Of a stretch of DNA of 64,000 bases, positions 10,513-22,185 are shown in pieces. Location of the stretch: the NCBI GenBank assembly GCA_936432065.2, contig OW386286.2, positions 263,891,987 to 263,955,986 of the forward strand, in the 5' to 3' direction. The position numbers and the translations under genes are program-made. This DNA is from Rutpela maculata. Its lineage: Eukaryota > Arthropoda > Insecta > Coleoptera > Cerambycidae. The notes below the pieces were generated by a model. The model did not search any database. It had not been told where the DNA came from and saw only the letters and a program-made list of their open reading frames with translations. How positions within the stretch are numbered: position 1 is the first letter of the stretch; every line of letters begins with the position of its first letter.

Positions 10513-11368
10513 TAAAGGACCCCACACACCATATAGGGGATTTCTGCCTCCTGTCAAATTTAATCTAACCCACGTAAAAATGTTCTTTTGGACCCTGAAC
10601 AAATGTTCAAATGCAGCCAGGTCCGAAAAGGTCTTCGTTTTAAGATATGGAGTCATAAAGATCGTTCCAAATCACGAAATTACCTTGTCGTACTGGCTAA
10701 ATTCTATTGCTGTTTCCAATAGTAAAACAACGAAATATTAAGTTTTATTTCACACTTTTTTATTTATTTTTCACTTGTCAATAATGACATTGTTTTGATT
10801 CATTGAAACTGTCAAATAAATGTCATTTTAGGATATGGCGTTACCAAAAATTATTTAAGGTTATAAAAAATGAGCTGTGTATCATCTCGAGCTTATATTA
10901 ACATCCCAATAAAACACGATCATAAACACTTTTTGAGAAACTAGTATTAACACATACAATAGGGGTTTTCGTTATTTTCATCAGCTAGTTATCAATAAAA
11001 CAAAACAGTTCATCCCGGACACTCTTAGTGAGAAAGTCGCGTTGAATTCACAGTTTGAGGTTGGTTTGCGGTGAAAAAGAATTTTCTTCTATCCAAGAAC
11101 GAGAGGGTCATTAACACGAGTAAGAAATATGGTGTTATTTAAGAATTAATTATGCAGTTCTGAATTTCCATAAAATCAAAGCCAACTTTAATTGAATTTT
11201 TTTCAATTTTGGAACGATATTTAGGCCTCCATATTTCAAAACGAGGACCTTCTCGGACCTGGCTGCATTTGAACATTTGTTCAGGGGGTTCAAAAGAACA
11301 TTTTTACGTGGATTAGATTAAATTTTACGGGAGGAAGAAATCCCATATATGGTGTGCGGGGTCCTTTA
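10513..11368. mobile_element. 856-bp fold-back element nested in the hAT element
   Basis: The left arm (10,515 to about 10,680) and right arm (about 11,205 to 11,366) are inverted copies of roughly 160 bp, with tips aaggaccccacacaccatat. TA lies outside each tip (10,513-10,514 and 11,367-11,368), fitting a Tc1/mariner-style TA duplication. A short frame across the left arm is an arm artefact rather than a gene. Confidence 0.75.
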
Positions 11369-11579
11369 ACAAAAAACATTTTTATATACTTATATTTAAT
11401 ATAATGAACAAACAAAAGAATTTTTATCAAAAGGAGAAAACAGAAATTAAATAAATTTAAATAAATAATTATTCGGTAAATAATAAAAATATCAACTTAA
11501 ATAACAAAAATTATAAACATAAACTCAAATAGGGCATTTACTGAATACCTAATCTAAAAATACAATATTTTTTAAAAAT

Positions 11580-11675
11580 AGCCCGTTAAAAGTCTTAGCT
11601 TTTCAAAGCTATATCTATTAGTCGTCTGATATTTGTGCATAGAATACCACCAGCTGAAGATGCCCTTCCTCAATT
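11580..11675 (-). pseudogene. hAT transposase C-terminal dimerisation scrap
   Basis: The minus strand reads RASSAGGILCTNIRRL and, out of frame, LKAKTFNGLF. Family knowledge: hAT transposases end in a block of the form E-R-x-F-S-x-A-G-G-x-x-x-x-x-x-R-x-R-L, which this resembles. It lies inside the element bounded by hAT-type ends, which supports the assignment. It is too short and shifted to function. Confidence 0.55.
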
Positions 11676-12066
11676 GATATTGGTGGGCCGATAAGTTAAT
11701 AAGAATTGGTAATAACATACTTCTAAATGTATTCCACGGATATTTGCGGCAGTGAAATATTCAATTTTCTGTCGCAAGATATTGTCAATGTCTCTTTGTA
11801 TTTCTTAGAGCTTGGTGTTTGGATTTTACTTTTTATAATATTATTTATTTATTGTTAAAAGTGCTCAGTGTTGGGACAGTCACTGTGTATTTAGTGAATA
11901 CTAGTCATTGACATAAATAGAAACGTTGAATACGTGACATGTCGTAAGTTCAGAATTTACCGAAATAACCGGTAAAAAATTAAAATAACCGGTAATTATC
12001 GTCATGTGTTTTTTGTCCTGATAACCGGTTAACCGGTTAACCGGTATTGCAATCCCTAATTAAAAT

Positions 12067-12627
12067 TTATTTTGTAAAACTCGAAATATTTTAAATGTAA
12101 TACAAATGATAACTGCGATAAATGTTCATTAGTACAAGACAATTTATACCAAGCTGAGGTTTTATTGCTTGTCGAATAACGAAAACAGCAAAAAAATTTA
12201 CAAAAAACTATTACAGTAATAGTCCGGTCAAGTTAGCACTAAAAATATTAAATAAATAAAATCTCAAGAAGCTGAAAATTTACATGAATGTTAGCGATAA
12301 CATTATAATGAAGTTGCAAAAAGTCCCCATTGATCCCGTGTGTGCAAAAAATTTTATGCGGGGTCAAAGTTCGCAAAAATTGCTTTTTTGGATTTTTTAG
12401 CGAAACGGTTAGTTTTGTGATAAAAATAGCTTAGAGAGAAATTGTAGATCTTTCAATTCTCTACAAAAATGGTCCTTACACTTTTTTTCCTAAAATTCAC
12501 CTTTATTGAGAAAAAGCCATTCTAAAGCTATATTCTCCATAATATGCATGACTACGCTGCCTATGTACATTATGGCCAGATATATTTGAAAATTAACCGT
12601 TCCTCTTCAAATTTAACCCACTCTTTT
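12067..12627. other. No gene recognised
   Basis: AT-rich DNA with no long reading frame. The part nearest 12,067 should contain the sequence originally upstream of the mariner-like pseudogene before the hAT insertion, but I see no protein motif in it. Confidence 0.4.
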
Positions 12628-13026
12628 ACAGGGTCCCAAAGGTGACCCTGTAAGTCCACAAATAGAGTATCGCGAATTCCCTGGTTGACTGGTGGAGTAG
12701 CTATGTTAAACTCCGCCAGGACTTAATATAAATAAAATTATTATTATTATTTTTGACGTACACTATACACTATGTTTTAATGTTTATGATATTGTTCAAA
12801 CAATAATAATTTATTTAACAATTTTATTTTGCTATAAATTTAATGTATATCAAAATATAATTGTTTAAACAATTTCAAATGCTTAAAAATGTTAAGAAAA
12901 ACTCAAACACTAATTAATAATATATTATTATAATAGGTTGTACAAAAAAATCACAAATACTTAAACAAAAATAAAAATTAAAAGTACGCGATACTCTATG
13001 TTTGCCCTTACGGTCATTTCTAGAAC
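12628..13026. mobile_element. Small MITE with inverted ends
   Basis: The left end (agggtcccaaaggtgaccct, then aatagagtatcgcg at about 12,660) and right end (cgcgatactctatgtttgcc...agaaccct) are imperfect inverted copies about 45 bp long. The interior is AT-rich and contains a SINE tail fragment, so this is a host for that later or co-amplified piece. Confidence 0.55.
12675..12740 (+). repeat. SINE 3' tail fragment
   Basis: The sequence aaactccgccaggac followed by tataaataaaattatta matches the 3' end of the full SINE at about 61,270-61,300. The tRNA-like head is missing, so this is a 5'-truncated copy. Confidence 0.6.
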
Positions 13027-14180
13027 CCTATAAAAGGATCTTATGGAGGTTCATTCTTGGAAATAAAATAGATGATCTCGGAGGCACGTGTTCAGCCGCT
13101 TTTGCTCTAATTTCTTTCTTTTCGCTACAAATTTGAATTTTCCGCACCCTATTGCACATCCTGAAATCAAATATTAGGGAAAATTCACTAATCTTTGCTG
13201 AAATGACATTTATTTAAAAAATATACTCGAATTACGGTATTCTTGTCTGGTTTACAATAATTCCGTAATTTATGCCCGCTGGTTCTGATTTCAGTCTCTC
13301 TAATATAATATAATAATATCCACCTTCCTATTATTCCAAAGAGAAATATTTTTTTGCTTGTGAGAGTTTTATGCCACATTACCTTTGAGTTTTCAATGGC
13401 AAATATTTTGCACAGTCCACATTGTTTACTAAAATTATTATTTTTAAACAGTTTTAGTCAGTAGTACTTTCACATAATTTACCAGTTTAGTTACAAATTA
13501 TTAAATTATACACTTTGATTTACAAACATTTGTCGTTTAATCCGTAGTGTTAGATGAAGACTCCATATTTTACAATAATTGTATAAATATATAAGAGTAC
13601 TGAATCAAAAAAACACTAAAAAGATGTAATTAACAATTTTCTACATGCCAGTACCTATTATAAATATGCATTTGCGCGTGAGTATATAGAGCTCCGCGGG
13701 CCGCGTGATGGGTGGGCAGGCATCTTAGAATGCGACGGGAAACGGTTGAAGTAGAGATAGATGCGACTGGGGTTGTGGCAAAATTTTGACAACTAACTAT
13801 TTAATTTATAACTCGCTTATTTATGATCGAAATTTAAAACTGAAAAAAGTAATCGAATCTTGATAGTATACGCTACAACTTTTTTTCTTATTAAATTTTT
13901 AAAATTTTAGTTGGTCTGTCCACAATCACGAGTGGAACGAATTTGCCAAAATAACAAAATAAATATTCGCATAATAAGAGAGCCACGCAAGGTTTTAGGA
14001 AATATTTTACGCTTTAAACAATACAGTTCCTTTGCATATAAATAGCCATAACTTTGTTATTATGGATAATTCATCAAAAATTAAAAAACTGCTAGAAAGA
14101 TGAAGCAAACATCTAATTTTCCGTTTTTTCGGTTTTTCACCCCTGGGGGTTGTTTGGACACCGATATCGCCAGACGAATT
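13027..14180. other. No gene recognised; one GC-rich patch
   Basis: Mostly AT-rich. A compositionally distinct patch at about 13,672-13,750 (gagctccgcgggccgcgtga, ggtgggcagg) stands out but encodes nothing I recognise and shows no paired end. Confidence 0.4.
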
Positions 14181-14390
14181 TAGAGGGTGTATATACATAT
14201 CAAGTACTATATAATAGCGCAATCAGTACATTTTTACCTTTCAGTGTTCCACGGGACACGTTTCTAAACGACTTTTTCGAATTCTGAACCTCTACTAATA
14301 GAATATAAGTTAGGGGGTGTATATAGACGTCAAGTATTAGATAATGGCGTAATCAGCACATTTTTACCTTTCATGTTCCACGGAAGTCAA
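14181..14390. repeat. Imperfect tandem duplication, period 130 bp
   Basis: The block gggtgtatata...tcaagta..ata...gcgcaatcagtac...ttttacctttca.tgttccacgg at 14,181 onward recurs from 14,311 with small changes. Two copies are visible. No coding function is evident. Confidence 0.65.
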
Positions 14391-16139
14391 CAAAGATCTT
14401 GATTTCAACTCTACTGTATATGAAGTATTATATTTCTACTGCCTGCCACTCAAAATTAGGGTAGAAGAAAAAAATATATACATGACGATAGGCGTTGCGA
14501 CGCGTTGTTTTCCCAGCGTCACACCAGTTTGATTACATGATTGAAAGGATCTTTTCATTTCCAGTGTTTTTGTAAATACCACTTCTTTTCTATGTTTAAT
14601 TTTTTAAAAGTTATGATCTAATTTTTGTTATTTATATTATTCATACTACTTTTTAAAATATTTTTATTGGTAGGCGTCTAAACTACATTCTATAAAATAA
14701 AGTAGGGTTTGAACAAAATAACTCGTCATATGTTAATGGCTTATAACTATTGCTTACATTAATACCAGTCGATCTGAAGAATTTAGGTGTTGTGTAAGAG
14801 TTAAGAACAAGTAAAGAAAATGGTTATAAAAAGTTTATCTATAAATTTCTTATCTAGCTTATTGCTAATTGTTAACGTAACTTGTGAATTGTAGTATTGT
14901 ACCATATAAGTGGTAATATAATAATATAAACATAACATAAACACACCACATAAGTTGACAACTCCCAAGGCTGTGTGGAATATGTAGCCTAGGGACAAGT
15001 TATGCACAGCTTTCAATTGATTATAACAACGTAATTACAAAATAATAATTATCACAAATTAAATACAAATGCCCACTGAGCGGGCAAGTCAATTATTTCA
15101 CGTTAAACATAAATGTTCTTACATACGGTAATCCATGACAAAGTAACAACACGTTAATAATTCAGGAAATCAAAACTATGTGCACTGTACTCTACATTAC
15201 AATGATTCATAACACTTATTCCAACTCAACTCTCAGAGTAAAAATACTCTCTGCTTAACTAAACAACCGTAACTTAATTTTTACACTCCTTAAATAGAAA
15301 ATAAGAATTAAATAGGTAAATATATGTCAATAAACACTTTATATAATAATTCTTGTATATTACACTGTCTGGCGAATCTCTGTTGTAGCGTTTAGCTTTA
15401 TTACTTCTAGATAGTGGTACAAGAGCTATATTTCATTTCTCTTTGATCAGCTTAAAATAGAACATAAAGGCGGAACATTGGTAGCGCTCTCTCTGTCTTT
15501 ACCTCTCTCTGTCTCTGATCGAAGCATGCCTTAGAACTGTTTACAGAGAAGACTCTCAGCAGTTTTGGACCAGTCTGTGCATTACAATACCTATGGTTCA
15601 AGGTTTATTGGTTTATTGATTGTCATTATATTTAAAATATGGCGAACTCTGTCGACTTTTAAGTTCCTGCAGCTACGATTGTTAAATAATTATATTTGCT
15701 TTGTTCTTTATTAGATGAGTCGGTTTGGAAATACATTTTTATGTGACATAAATAATGAAATTGAAAATAAAGGTCAGTAAACACTAAAAAATTATAAAAA
15801 AAAGTCTGGAGGTAGTTAATGGCAAAACTTGTTAATGGCAAAAGATGTTTTATGTGAAATATTCTCCCCAAATACCACTCATGCTTTTAAATTTTGCCGA
15901 AAATATAATTTGTGAAAATTGGCAGTTTATTATCAAAAATTAAACCTCTCCCGCTAATTCGCTCGGAATTTAATCAGATAATACATGATCAATTTACTCT
16001 CTTTGTATTACCAGGCAACAAGGCTTTCGGAAAAATGTTACCAATAAAATTCTAAGCACTAGTGATATTAATTAAATACGAAAAAAATTACTTGATAATT
16101 TTTAATAACGTTCCCAACAAGCAAAATTTAAACGTTATA
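14391..16139. other. No gene recognised
   Basis: AT-rich DNA with scattered short frames. A pyrimidine-rich stretch (ctctctctgtc) occurs near 15,490-15,520. No protein motif or paired repeats were seen. Confidence 0.4.
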
Positions 16140-16202
16140 CAACTATTTTGTTTTATTGCAATTTTATAAATGTAATAAAATAGCAATAAAACAAAATTGT
16201 TG
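16140..16202. repeat. Short hairpin, 20-nt arms
   Basis: caactattttgttttattgc (16,140-16,159) pairs with gcaataaaacaaaattgttg (16,183-16,202), with one mismatch and a 23-nt loop. The arms are very AT-rich, so it may be a small MITE remnant or chance. I do not claim a microRNA. Confidence 0.5.
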
Positions 16203-19200
16203 TAGAAATGACAATTATAAAACAAATTGGTTTACTGGGTGTTATTAGTTTTTATTCAATATTTATTTTTCTTCGCAACATATTGGTAATTGAGCCCTAA
16301 TAAATGCACTGAGAGAATAATAACACACGTACGACTTCAATCAAACCCCGTCTGCAAAAACTTTGATTTTCAAAGATCATGTACAAGGTGGATATTAGGT
16401 AGAAAAAGAAATATGTAAACAATATTGGTTTCTTTACTTTTGCTATTATAAAGGACAGGTCGTAAACGTGATTTAAAGTTATATTAATAATGGTGGGTGC
16501 CTAATGCCTTAGGTACTGAAATGGCTCAGAATAATTACGTTGCTACTTGTAAATTGTCCATCCACCAAGCTCTTGATTCGGGGATTATTTGGGTAATTTA
16601 CGCTGACCACATTTGGAGAATGGGTTCATTGAGTTAATGCCTACATAGGGCATCGCGTTGTTAAAAATGCCGAAGGATCCGGTAACAATACGAAAATATA
16701 CAGAGAGTTGAGAACAAAGTTTTAATTCATTTTAGTCTCATTTTACGCAGACATTTGAACGAACAAACAACTATTAGACACTTTCGATGTAGCTTTTACT
16801 TTCAGTATAATCGACGTTAATGATGTGGCTGTACAATGTAACCTGAGAAAGAGTACTATATTTACCACAATGGTACTGATGTATTTTTTGTCTCTATTGT
16901 GTAGCCTGTTAAGTCAGAAAATAAAAATGTCTATTAATATAGCTACTTATTATGCGAGCTGAGTTGTTATATATACTTTGTGCTTGGCTTTACAAACTTT
17001 ACAAACTCATTGAATGAATTTTAAGAAATTTTAATCAACAATTATATTTTCTTTATTTTTTATTTAGTAAACGATATTTATCATCTGAAGAAGTTCCAAG
17101 CAAGAAAATTCAGGCTAAGAAATTCAAATAAATCAATCAATCTTTTGTTTTTAAGTATAACATTAAATCATATAATTTCTGCATTATAATGCCCTATCTA
17201 ACCTATAGTTAGAGTGCTATTTGGTTCTAGATCTACTTTACACATAAACCTTCGGCAAATCCTGGTTAAAGCATGAAATAAAGTATAATTTTAATTGTGT
17301 TGAAGTTGTAGTTATAGGTCTAGTTGTAATTGTAATTGCAGTTGCAATAATTACAATTACAATTATAATATTAAACAAATACAATTATAATTATAATATA
17401 GACACAATTATAAGTATTTTTGTTACTATTATTAATATACTTTTCCCTCGAACCCTTTCGGGACCAAGCTCTATATATCAGATCACCTTTGTGAAGTATT
17501 GGCTATTGATGCGTGCCTAATTTTATTAGGCGTCCGGCATGGAACACACAAAATCAGAATCTTTTCAATTCATATTTCCTGTAGTTAATTTCATAAATAA
17601 TACATCATCCCTAAATTTTGTTTCCTTGACGGTTCATTGGATTTGTAAATGAGATGAAGGGAAACTTCGTAAGGCTAAAAATAGTATGGGGTTAATGTAA
17701 TAGAAAAACTTAAGTTAATAATTATTTTCAACCCGGACAATATTTAGTTAATTAACAGATTACACAGCCACTCAAAAAAAAAAGTTAAGCATTTTGACTT
17801 TGCAGCAGACTATTTAAATTCAGTGAGAGAGAAAGAATAATTTCACAACGGAATAATGAATTACCTTTTTTAGATATTTTAATTTAATTAATATATGCAA
17901 GATTAATTAAAAAAATAGATAACATACGAAAGCAATATTTATAGAAATCAAAGGTCCATACACAGATATTTAAACATCAAGAAAATCGTCGTAAAATGTT
18001 TAATAATAGAACCAAAATATTATCATAGTAATATATATATTTTCACGTCGAGTTATTCAACAGCTTTTTCATAATATCTGTACGTTCGTAATTATTTTCG
18101 TAGAACCTAATTTAGTGAATTTTAAGGACCGGGTGTTCAACTATTGTAGTTAAGTTGTTATAACTGCATTTGTAAATTTTAGATAACCACACGGTATAAA
18201 AGAAGATGGGCTCAATTATTACTCCCTTCCCTAACCTCAACATTCTAGGAAATGGCGGAGGAGCCGGTAACACAACAATTAGTCCAAGTGCTCGCGATAA
18301 AACTGTACCATCATAAACCATCACGATCAAAAAATTATATGTGAAATACAATCACATAGAAAATATGAAACCGCTGATCTTGCTAAGCATTTCCTACCGG
18401 AAGAATGTTAAATTATCGGATTACAAATCACCTCAATTACATTCATGTCAGTTGTAGAAAAATATATATATAATTTAATAATAATTATATCTGACTAACA
18501 ACATTTTGCCGGAAGGACTCAGCAGACCGCTTCAAGCGGGGTAGGATTTTCAGTACTTCACTATCTTCATTTCTTGTTTTTAAGTTTGAACCTTCTTATA
18601 AACAAAAATATTTGTTTGCCAGAGGGGAAATTGCCGCATATGTATTAACTAAATTTTTTTTATCAGCATCGTCTCATTACTTATAAAGCAGTGTATTATA
18701 TTTTCGAATTATAAAGAAAAAATGTTCAAAAATGTTTTTTATTTAATATCATTAAGAGAATGTGGGACTATTACAGGAAGAAATGGTTGGAATAATTTGT
18801 CGTTAAAGTAAAAACCAACTTATATTAAAAATAGATCTTTCCATTGCTTCACATGAAATTTGAACAATTTAAGTTGTAAAATTTAAATTTTCAGCTATTT
18901 AAAAAAATTTACCTAAGTGTTGGAACAGAATACTATTAAAATTGACCAAGTACGGAAAGTTTTAAATGAAAGTAAATTGAAACACGTTTAAGGTACTTCT
19001 ATACTAAAATGAACTTTTACAGTTTTAAATATAATTTGGTATACTAATAAATAAAGTGATTTCACACTTGAATTTTTAATAAAAATAAAATCATCCGTTT
19101 AGTTTCGAAATAATCGATTCGGAAAGTTTGACTTTTATAGGCAATATTTGACATAGTAGAGCTTGGCTTAAGTTAATTTTTGCTCTTAATACCACAATTG

Positions 19201-19879
19201 TTTAGAAAATGCTTCAAAAACTAACATAACATTAAGTAGTTTCTTATTAACACTGTTAACCCTGAAAAAATCGTCCGTCTAGCATAAAAGTTATTAGAAC
19301 TTTAATCAATTTTAAGTCCTACATTTTTGTAAATGAAACAGCTGTTAAAATTGATTGGCGCGAATATTTCAATTTTTAGAAAGTATAAAATTAAAAATTA
19401 GTATAAATACTTTTTACATTTGTTGCCTACAAATTTTTCGAAAAAACTGATAAATATCGAGATATTCGAGTAAATACAGAAAATTTCACGTTTTCCTAGA
19501 AAATGCATGTAAATCTTAAAAAAAGAATTTTGCCAGAAACCTTTGTTTCAAAGGGCCAAGATTAATGAAGCATCTAGGTAATACATTATGTTAAGTGGAG
19601 ATCGTATATGAGATCGACTTTAATTAATTACAGTGATAAAATGGCGAAATTTTACCGAAAAAAAAAAAAAGAAAGTCCCAATTTCTACCCTCTCTAATTC
19701 CATAATTTTTGAATCCAAAAAATAAAAAAAAAAAGTTTTAGCAAATTTAATTCTATTTAAATTAGCTGGAGTAGTCTTTTGACGAAGGAGTCAAGATTAA
19801 GAAGTTGTCAACTCTTGAAGCACAAAATTTGCGATTTTTTGCCCTACATCGTCGACATTTCAGTAAATATCTCCGCAAC
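16203..19879. other. No gene recognised; one low-complexity palindrome
   Basis: About 3.7 kb of AT-rich DNA without recognisable coding sequence. At about 17,318-17,375 a run of attgtaattgtaattgcagt is followed by its near complement (aattacaattacaattataa), an AT-rich hairpin of low complexity. Confidence 0.4.
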
Positions 19880-20460
19880 GAATAGTCGAGGAGCCCTCCC
19901 TAGTTGTACGTGCACCCCCTTCCCGATACTTGGGGACAATGTTTTTCATAAGAGCCTAAAGAACAATTTAAGAATGTCCTAAAAAAAAACTGGTTGTACT
20001 TTCAAAATGGCGGCTATATGTTAAAGAAAACTGTTGCCAATATTGTTTTTGTCATTTAACACAAAGACTAAAGAAGATGGACAAAAAATTTTTTCACAAA
20101 AAACAACGAGTATAAAATTTTCTACTATTTGTACCTATACAATATTTTGACGGGAGTTACCATTTTCCAGATAAATGAGTCCAAAATTAAGAAAACATGG
20201 AAATCACTTAAAGGAAATAACTGTGACAATTATTGTAAGGCGTATAATATAACTTTATATTATTAACATAACAAAAAAATAAAATAAATTGAAATAAATT
20301 AATAACAATAATAATATTGTAATTTGCAGACATTTATCTCGAAACCGGTAACAATGATATCTGGAAAACGGTAACTCCTATCCAAATATTGTATAGGAAA
20401 AAAATTATAGAAAATTGTATGCACTTTGTTTTTTGTGTAGGAAGTTTTTCTCCATCTTTT

Positions 20461-21136
20461 GTATGATTAGAGAATATTATTTAGGTATTATGCAAATCAC
20501 AACTTACACACTTTTTATTTATTATGAAAATACCTACTTTCTGTATATTGTTGCCCTAATCTGGGCACGCTAATATACTAGTCAGGTAAATACTTTAAAA
20601 CACTTATTATTGGAGAATCAATCAAAACAACTACTCTTCTAGCTAATACTGACGAAGTATTGAATTACATGATAGGATTCTTAGCATTTTAAAGAAAAAG
20701 ATATATTGAAAATACTTAAATCATTTATTCAAATTTAATCATTCACACTTTTTTATTTAATATGAAATTATCTACTTTCTGTATATTGGTGCCTTAATCG
20801 GGTCACGCTAATATACTACTTAGGAAAACACTTTAAAACACTCATTATTGGAAAACCAATCAAAACAACTACTCTTCTAGCTAATACTGACGAAGTATTG
20901 AATTACATGATAGGATTCCTGGCATTTTAAGGGAAAAAAAAATATATTGAAAATAGTTAAATTATTTATTGAAATTCAGTCATTCACAACAATTATTGAA
21001 CCATACATTCATTTCAACTCTAGATTAGGGCAACAATATACAGAAAGTAGGTATTTTCATAATAAATAAAAAAGTGTGTAAGTTGTGATTTGCATAATAC
21101 CTAAATAATATTCTCTAATCATGATAAAAGCAAATT
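20461..21136. mobile_element. 676-bp element with long TIRs, inserted in the fold-back arm (family E copy 1)
   Basis: catctttt at 20,453-20,460 is repeated at 21,137-21,144, and joining there restores the host arm, as judged against the uninterrupted copy near 21,480. The left end (atgattagagaatattattt onward) and right end are inverted copies of roughly 100 bp. The left tip lacks about 12 bp present on the right. Inside are two diverged tandem blocks of about 235 bp (about 20,505 and 20,745). No protein is encoded. An 8-bp duplication fits hAT-like or similar mechanisms, but the tips do not identify the class. Confidence 0.75.
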
Positions 21137-21640
21137 CATCTTTTTTAGTTTTTGTGTTAAATGACAAAAACAATATTTGCATTTTTTTTTAAACGGACGC
21201 CATTTTGAAAGTGCAGCCAGTTTTTTTTAGGACATGTCTTAAATTGTTTCTTGGGCTTTAATCTTTATGAAAAACATTGTCCCCAAGAATTGGGGGGGTG
21301 CACGGACCGTTCGGGTGGGCTCCCGTAGTATTATGTTTTATATTGAATTTTATATTTTATATTAAGAGCTGAATCATTTATCTGGAAAATGGTAACTCCT
21401 ATCCAAATATTGTATAGGAACAAAATTGTAGAAAATTTTATGCACTTTGTTTTTTTTTGTAGAAAGTTTTTCTCCATCTTTTTTAGTTTTTGTGTTAAAT
21501 GACAAAAACCATATTTGCAAATTTTTTTTTAATCGGACGCCATTTTCAAAGTGCAGCCATTTTTTTTTTAGGACATGTCTTAAATTGTTCCTCAGACTTT
21601 AATCTTTATGAAAAACATAAAAACATTGTCCCCAAGGTTC

Positions 21641-21659
21641 GGGGGGGGGGGGGGGGGGG
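21641..21659 (+). repeat. 19-G homopolymer
   Basis: An uninterrupted run of 19 G residues in otherwise AT-rich DNA, at the end of a fold-back arm whose sister copies have a shorter G run here (about 7 G near 21,290). Confidence 0.9.
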
Positions 21660-21960
21660 TGCACGGACACTTAGGGCGGGCTCCCGTAGTAGAAAGGAAA
21701 AATCAAAATTTTGATGGTAGCAAAAGATTCGCAGTGAATAATACTTGTTTGACCTAATTTTTTATTTCGAGCTAGCTCCTACCTTTCGGAGATATTTGCG
21801 AAAAATTGTAAAAAACACCTGGCATTTCAGAGACGAAAGAATTACAAAAACATGCGATCTTGACACATTCATATTTTTCGAGAAACACCAGCGGAACGAC
21901 CGTACGATGTCGCGATGTAAAGAGGAAGACTCCCAGTTAAACCTCATTGTAAATTGCATA

Positions 21961-22185
21961 TAGCCAGATTAAATGTAACAAATTAGTATATAACAGTCAT
22001 GACAATCGTATTTAATACAGTGTTACCAAATCCTTTTACTCTATCTCTCTCGCGCTTTAATTTATTAAATCCACCGCTAGATTCGCTCTTATTAGTATAC
22101 AAGTACCTTAAAAGACATAACGTTTGCCAATACAGCCTCTGAATTCAAAAGATTTTGAAAAATTGGATGATTTACAAAATCGACA
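21961..22185. other. No gene recognised
   Basis: Short spacer between two fold-back elements with no recognisable motif. Confidence 0.4.

Larger units (their letters stand above)
10361..12058. mobile_element. hAT-type element, 1.7 kb, with 8-bp TSD
   Basis: attaaaat occurs at 10353-10360 and again at 12059-12066, a perfect 8-bp target duplication as expected for hAT elements. Both tips read tagggattgcaa inwards, followed by tandem ACCGGTTA-type subterminal motifs (left 10,377-10,450, right about 11,955-12,045). The interior holds a hAT transposase C-terminal scrap and a nested fold-back element. It disrupts the N-terminal end of the Tc1/mariner-like pseudogene, so it inserted later. Not autonomous. 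Confidence 0.9.
19880..21690. mobile_element. Fold-back family: three copies of one arm around 20-21.7 kb
   Basis: One arm unit runs from a gtccccaa / gtgcacgg end through aggacatgtcttaaattgt, caaaatggcg-type sequence, tgtgttaaatgacaaaaac, ctccatctttt to a tggaaaatggtaactcctat end. Copy 1 is in reverse orientation at about 19,880-20,210. Copy 2 is forward at about 20,340-21,340, split by another element. Copy 3 is forward at about 21,365-21,690. Copies 1 and 2 form an inverted pair consistent with a fold-back element; copy 3 is a second half-element. None encodes a protein. Confidence 0.65.

Noticed and set aside
13672..13750. GC-rich patch as a promoter or CpG island
   Set aside because: Only about 80 bp, with no adjacent gene or transcription evidence.
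16140..16202. microRNA precursor
   Set aside because: The stem is short, extremely AT-rich and of low complexity; nothing beyond the pairing supports a microRNA.
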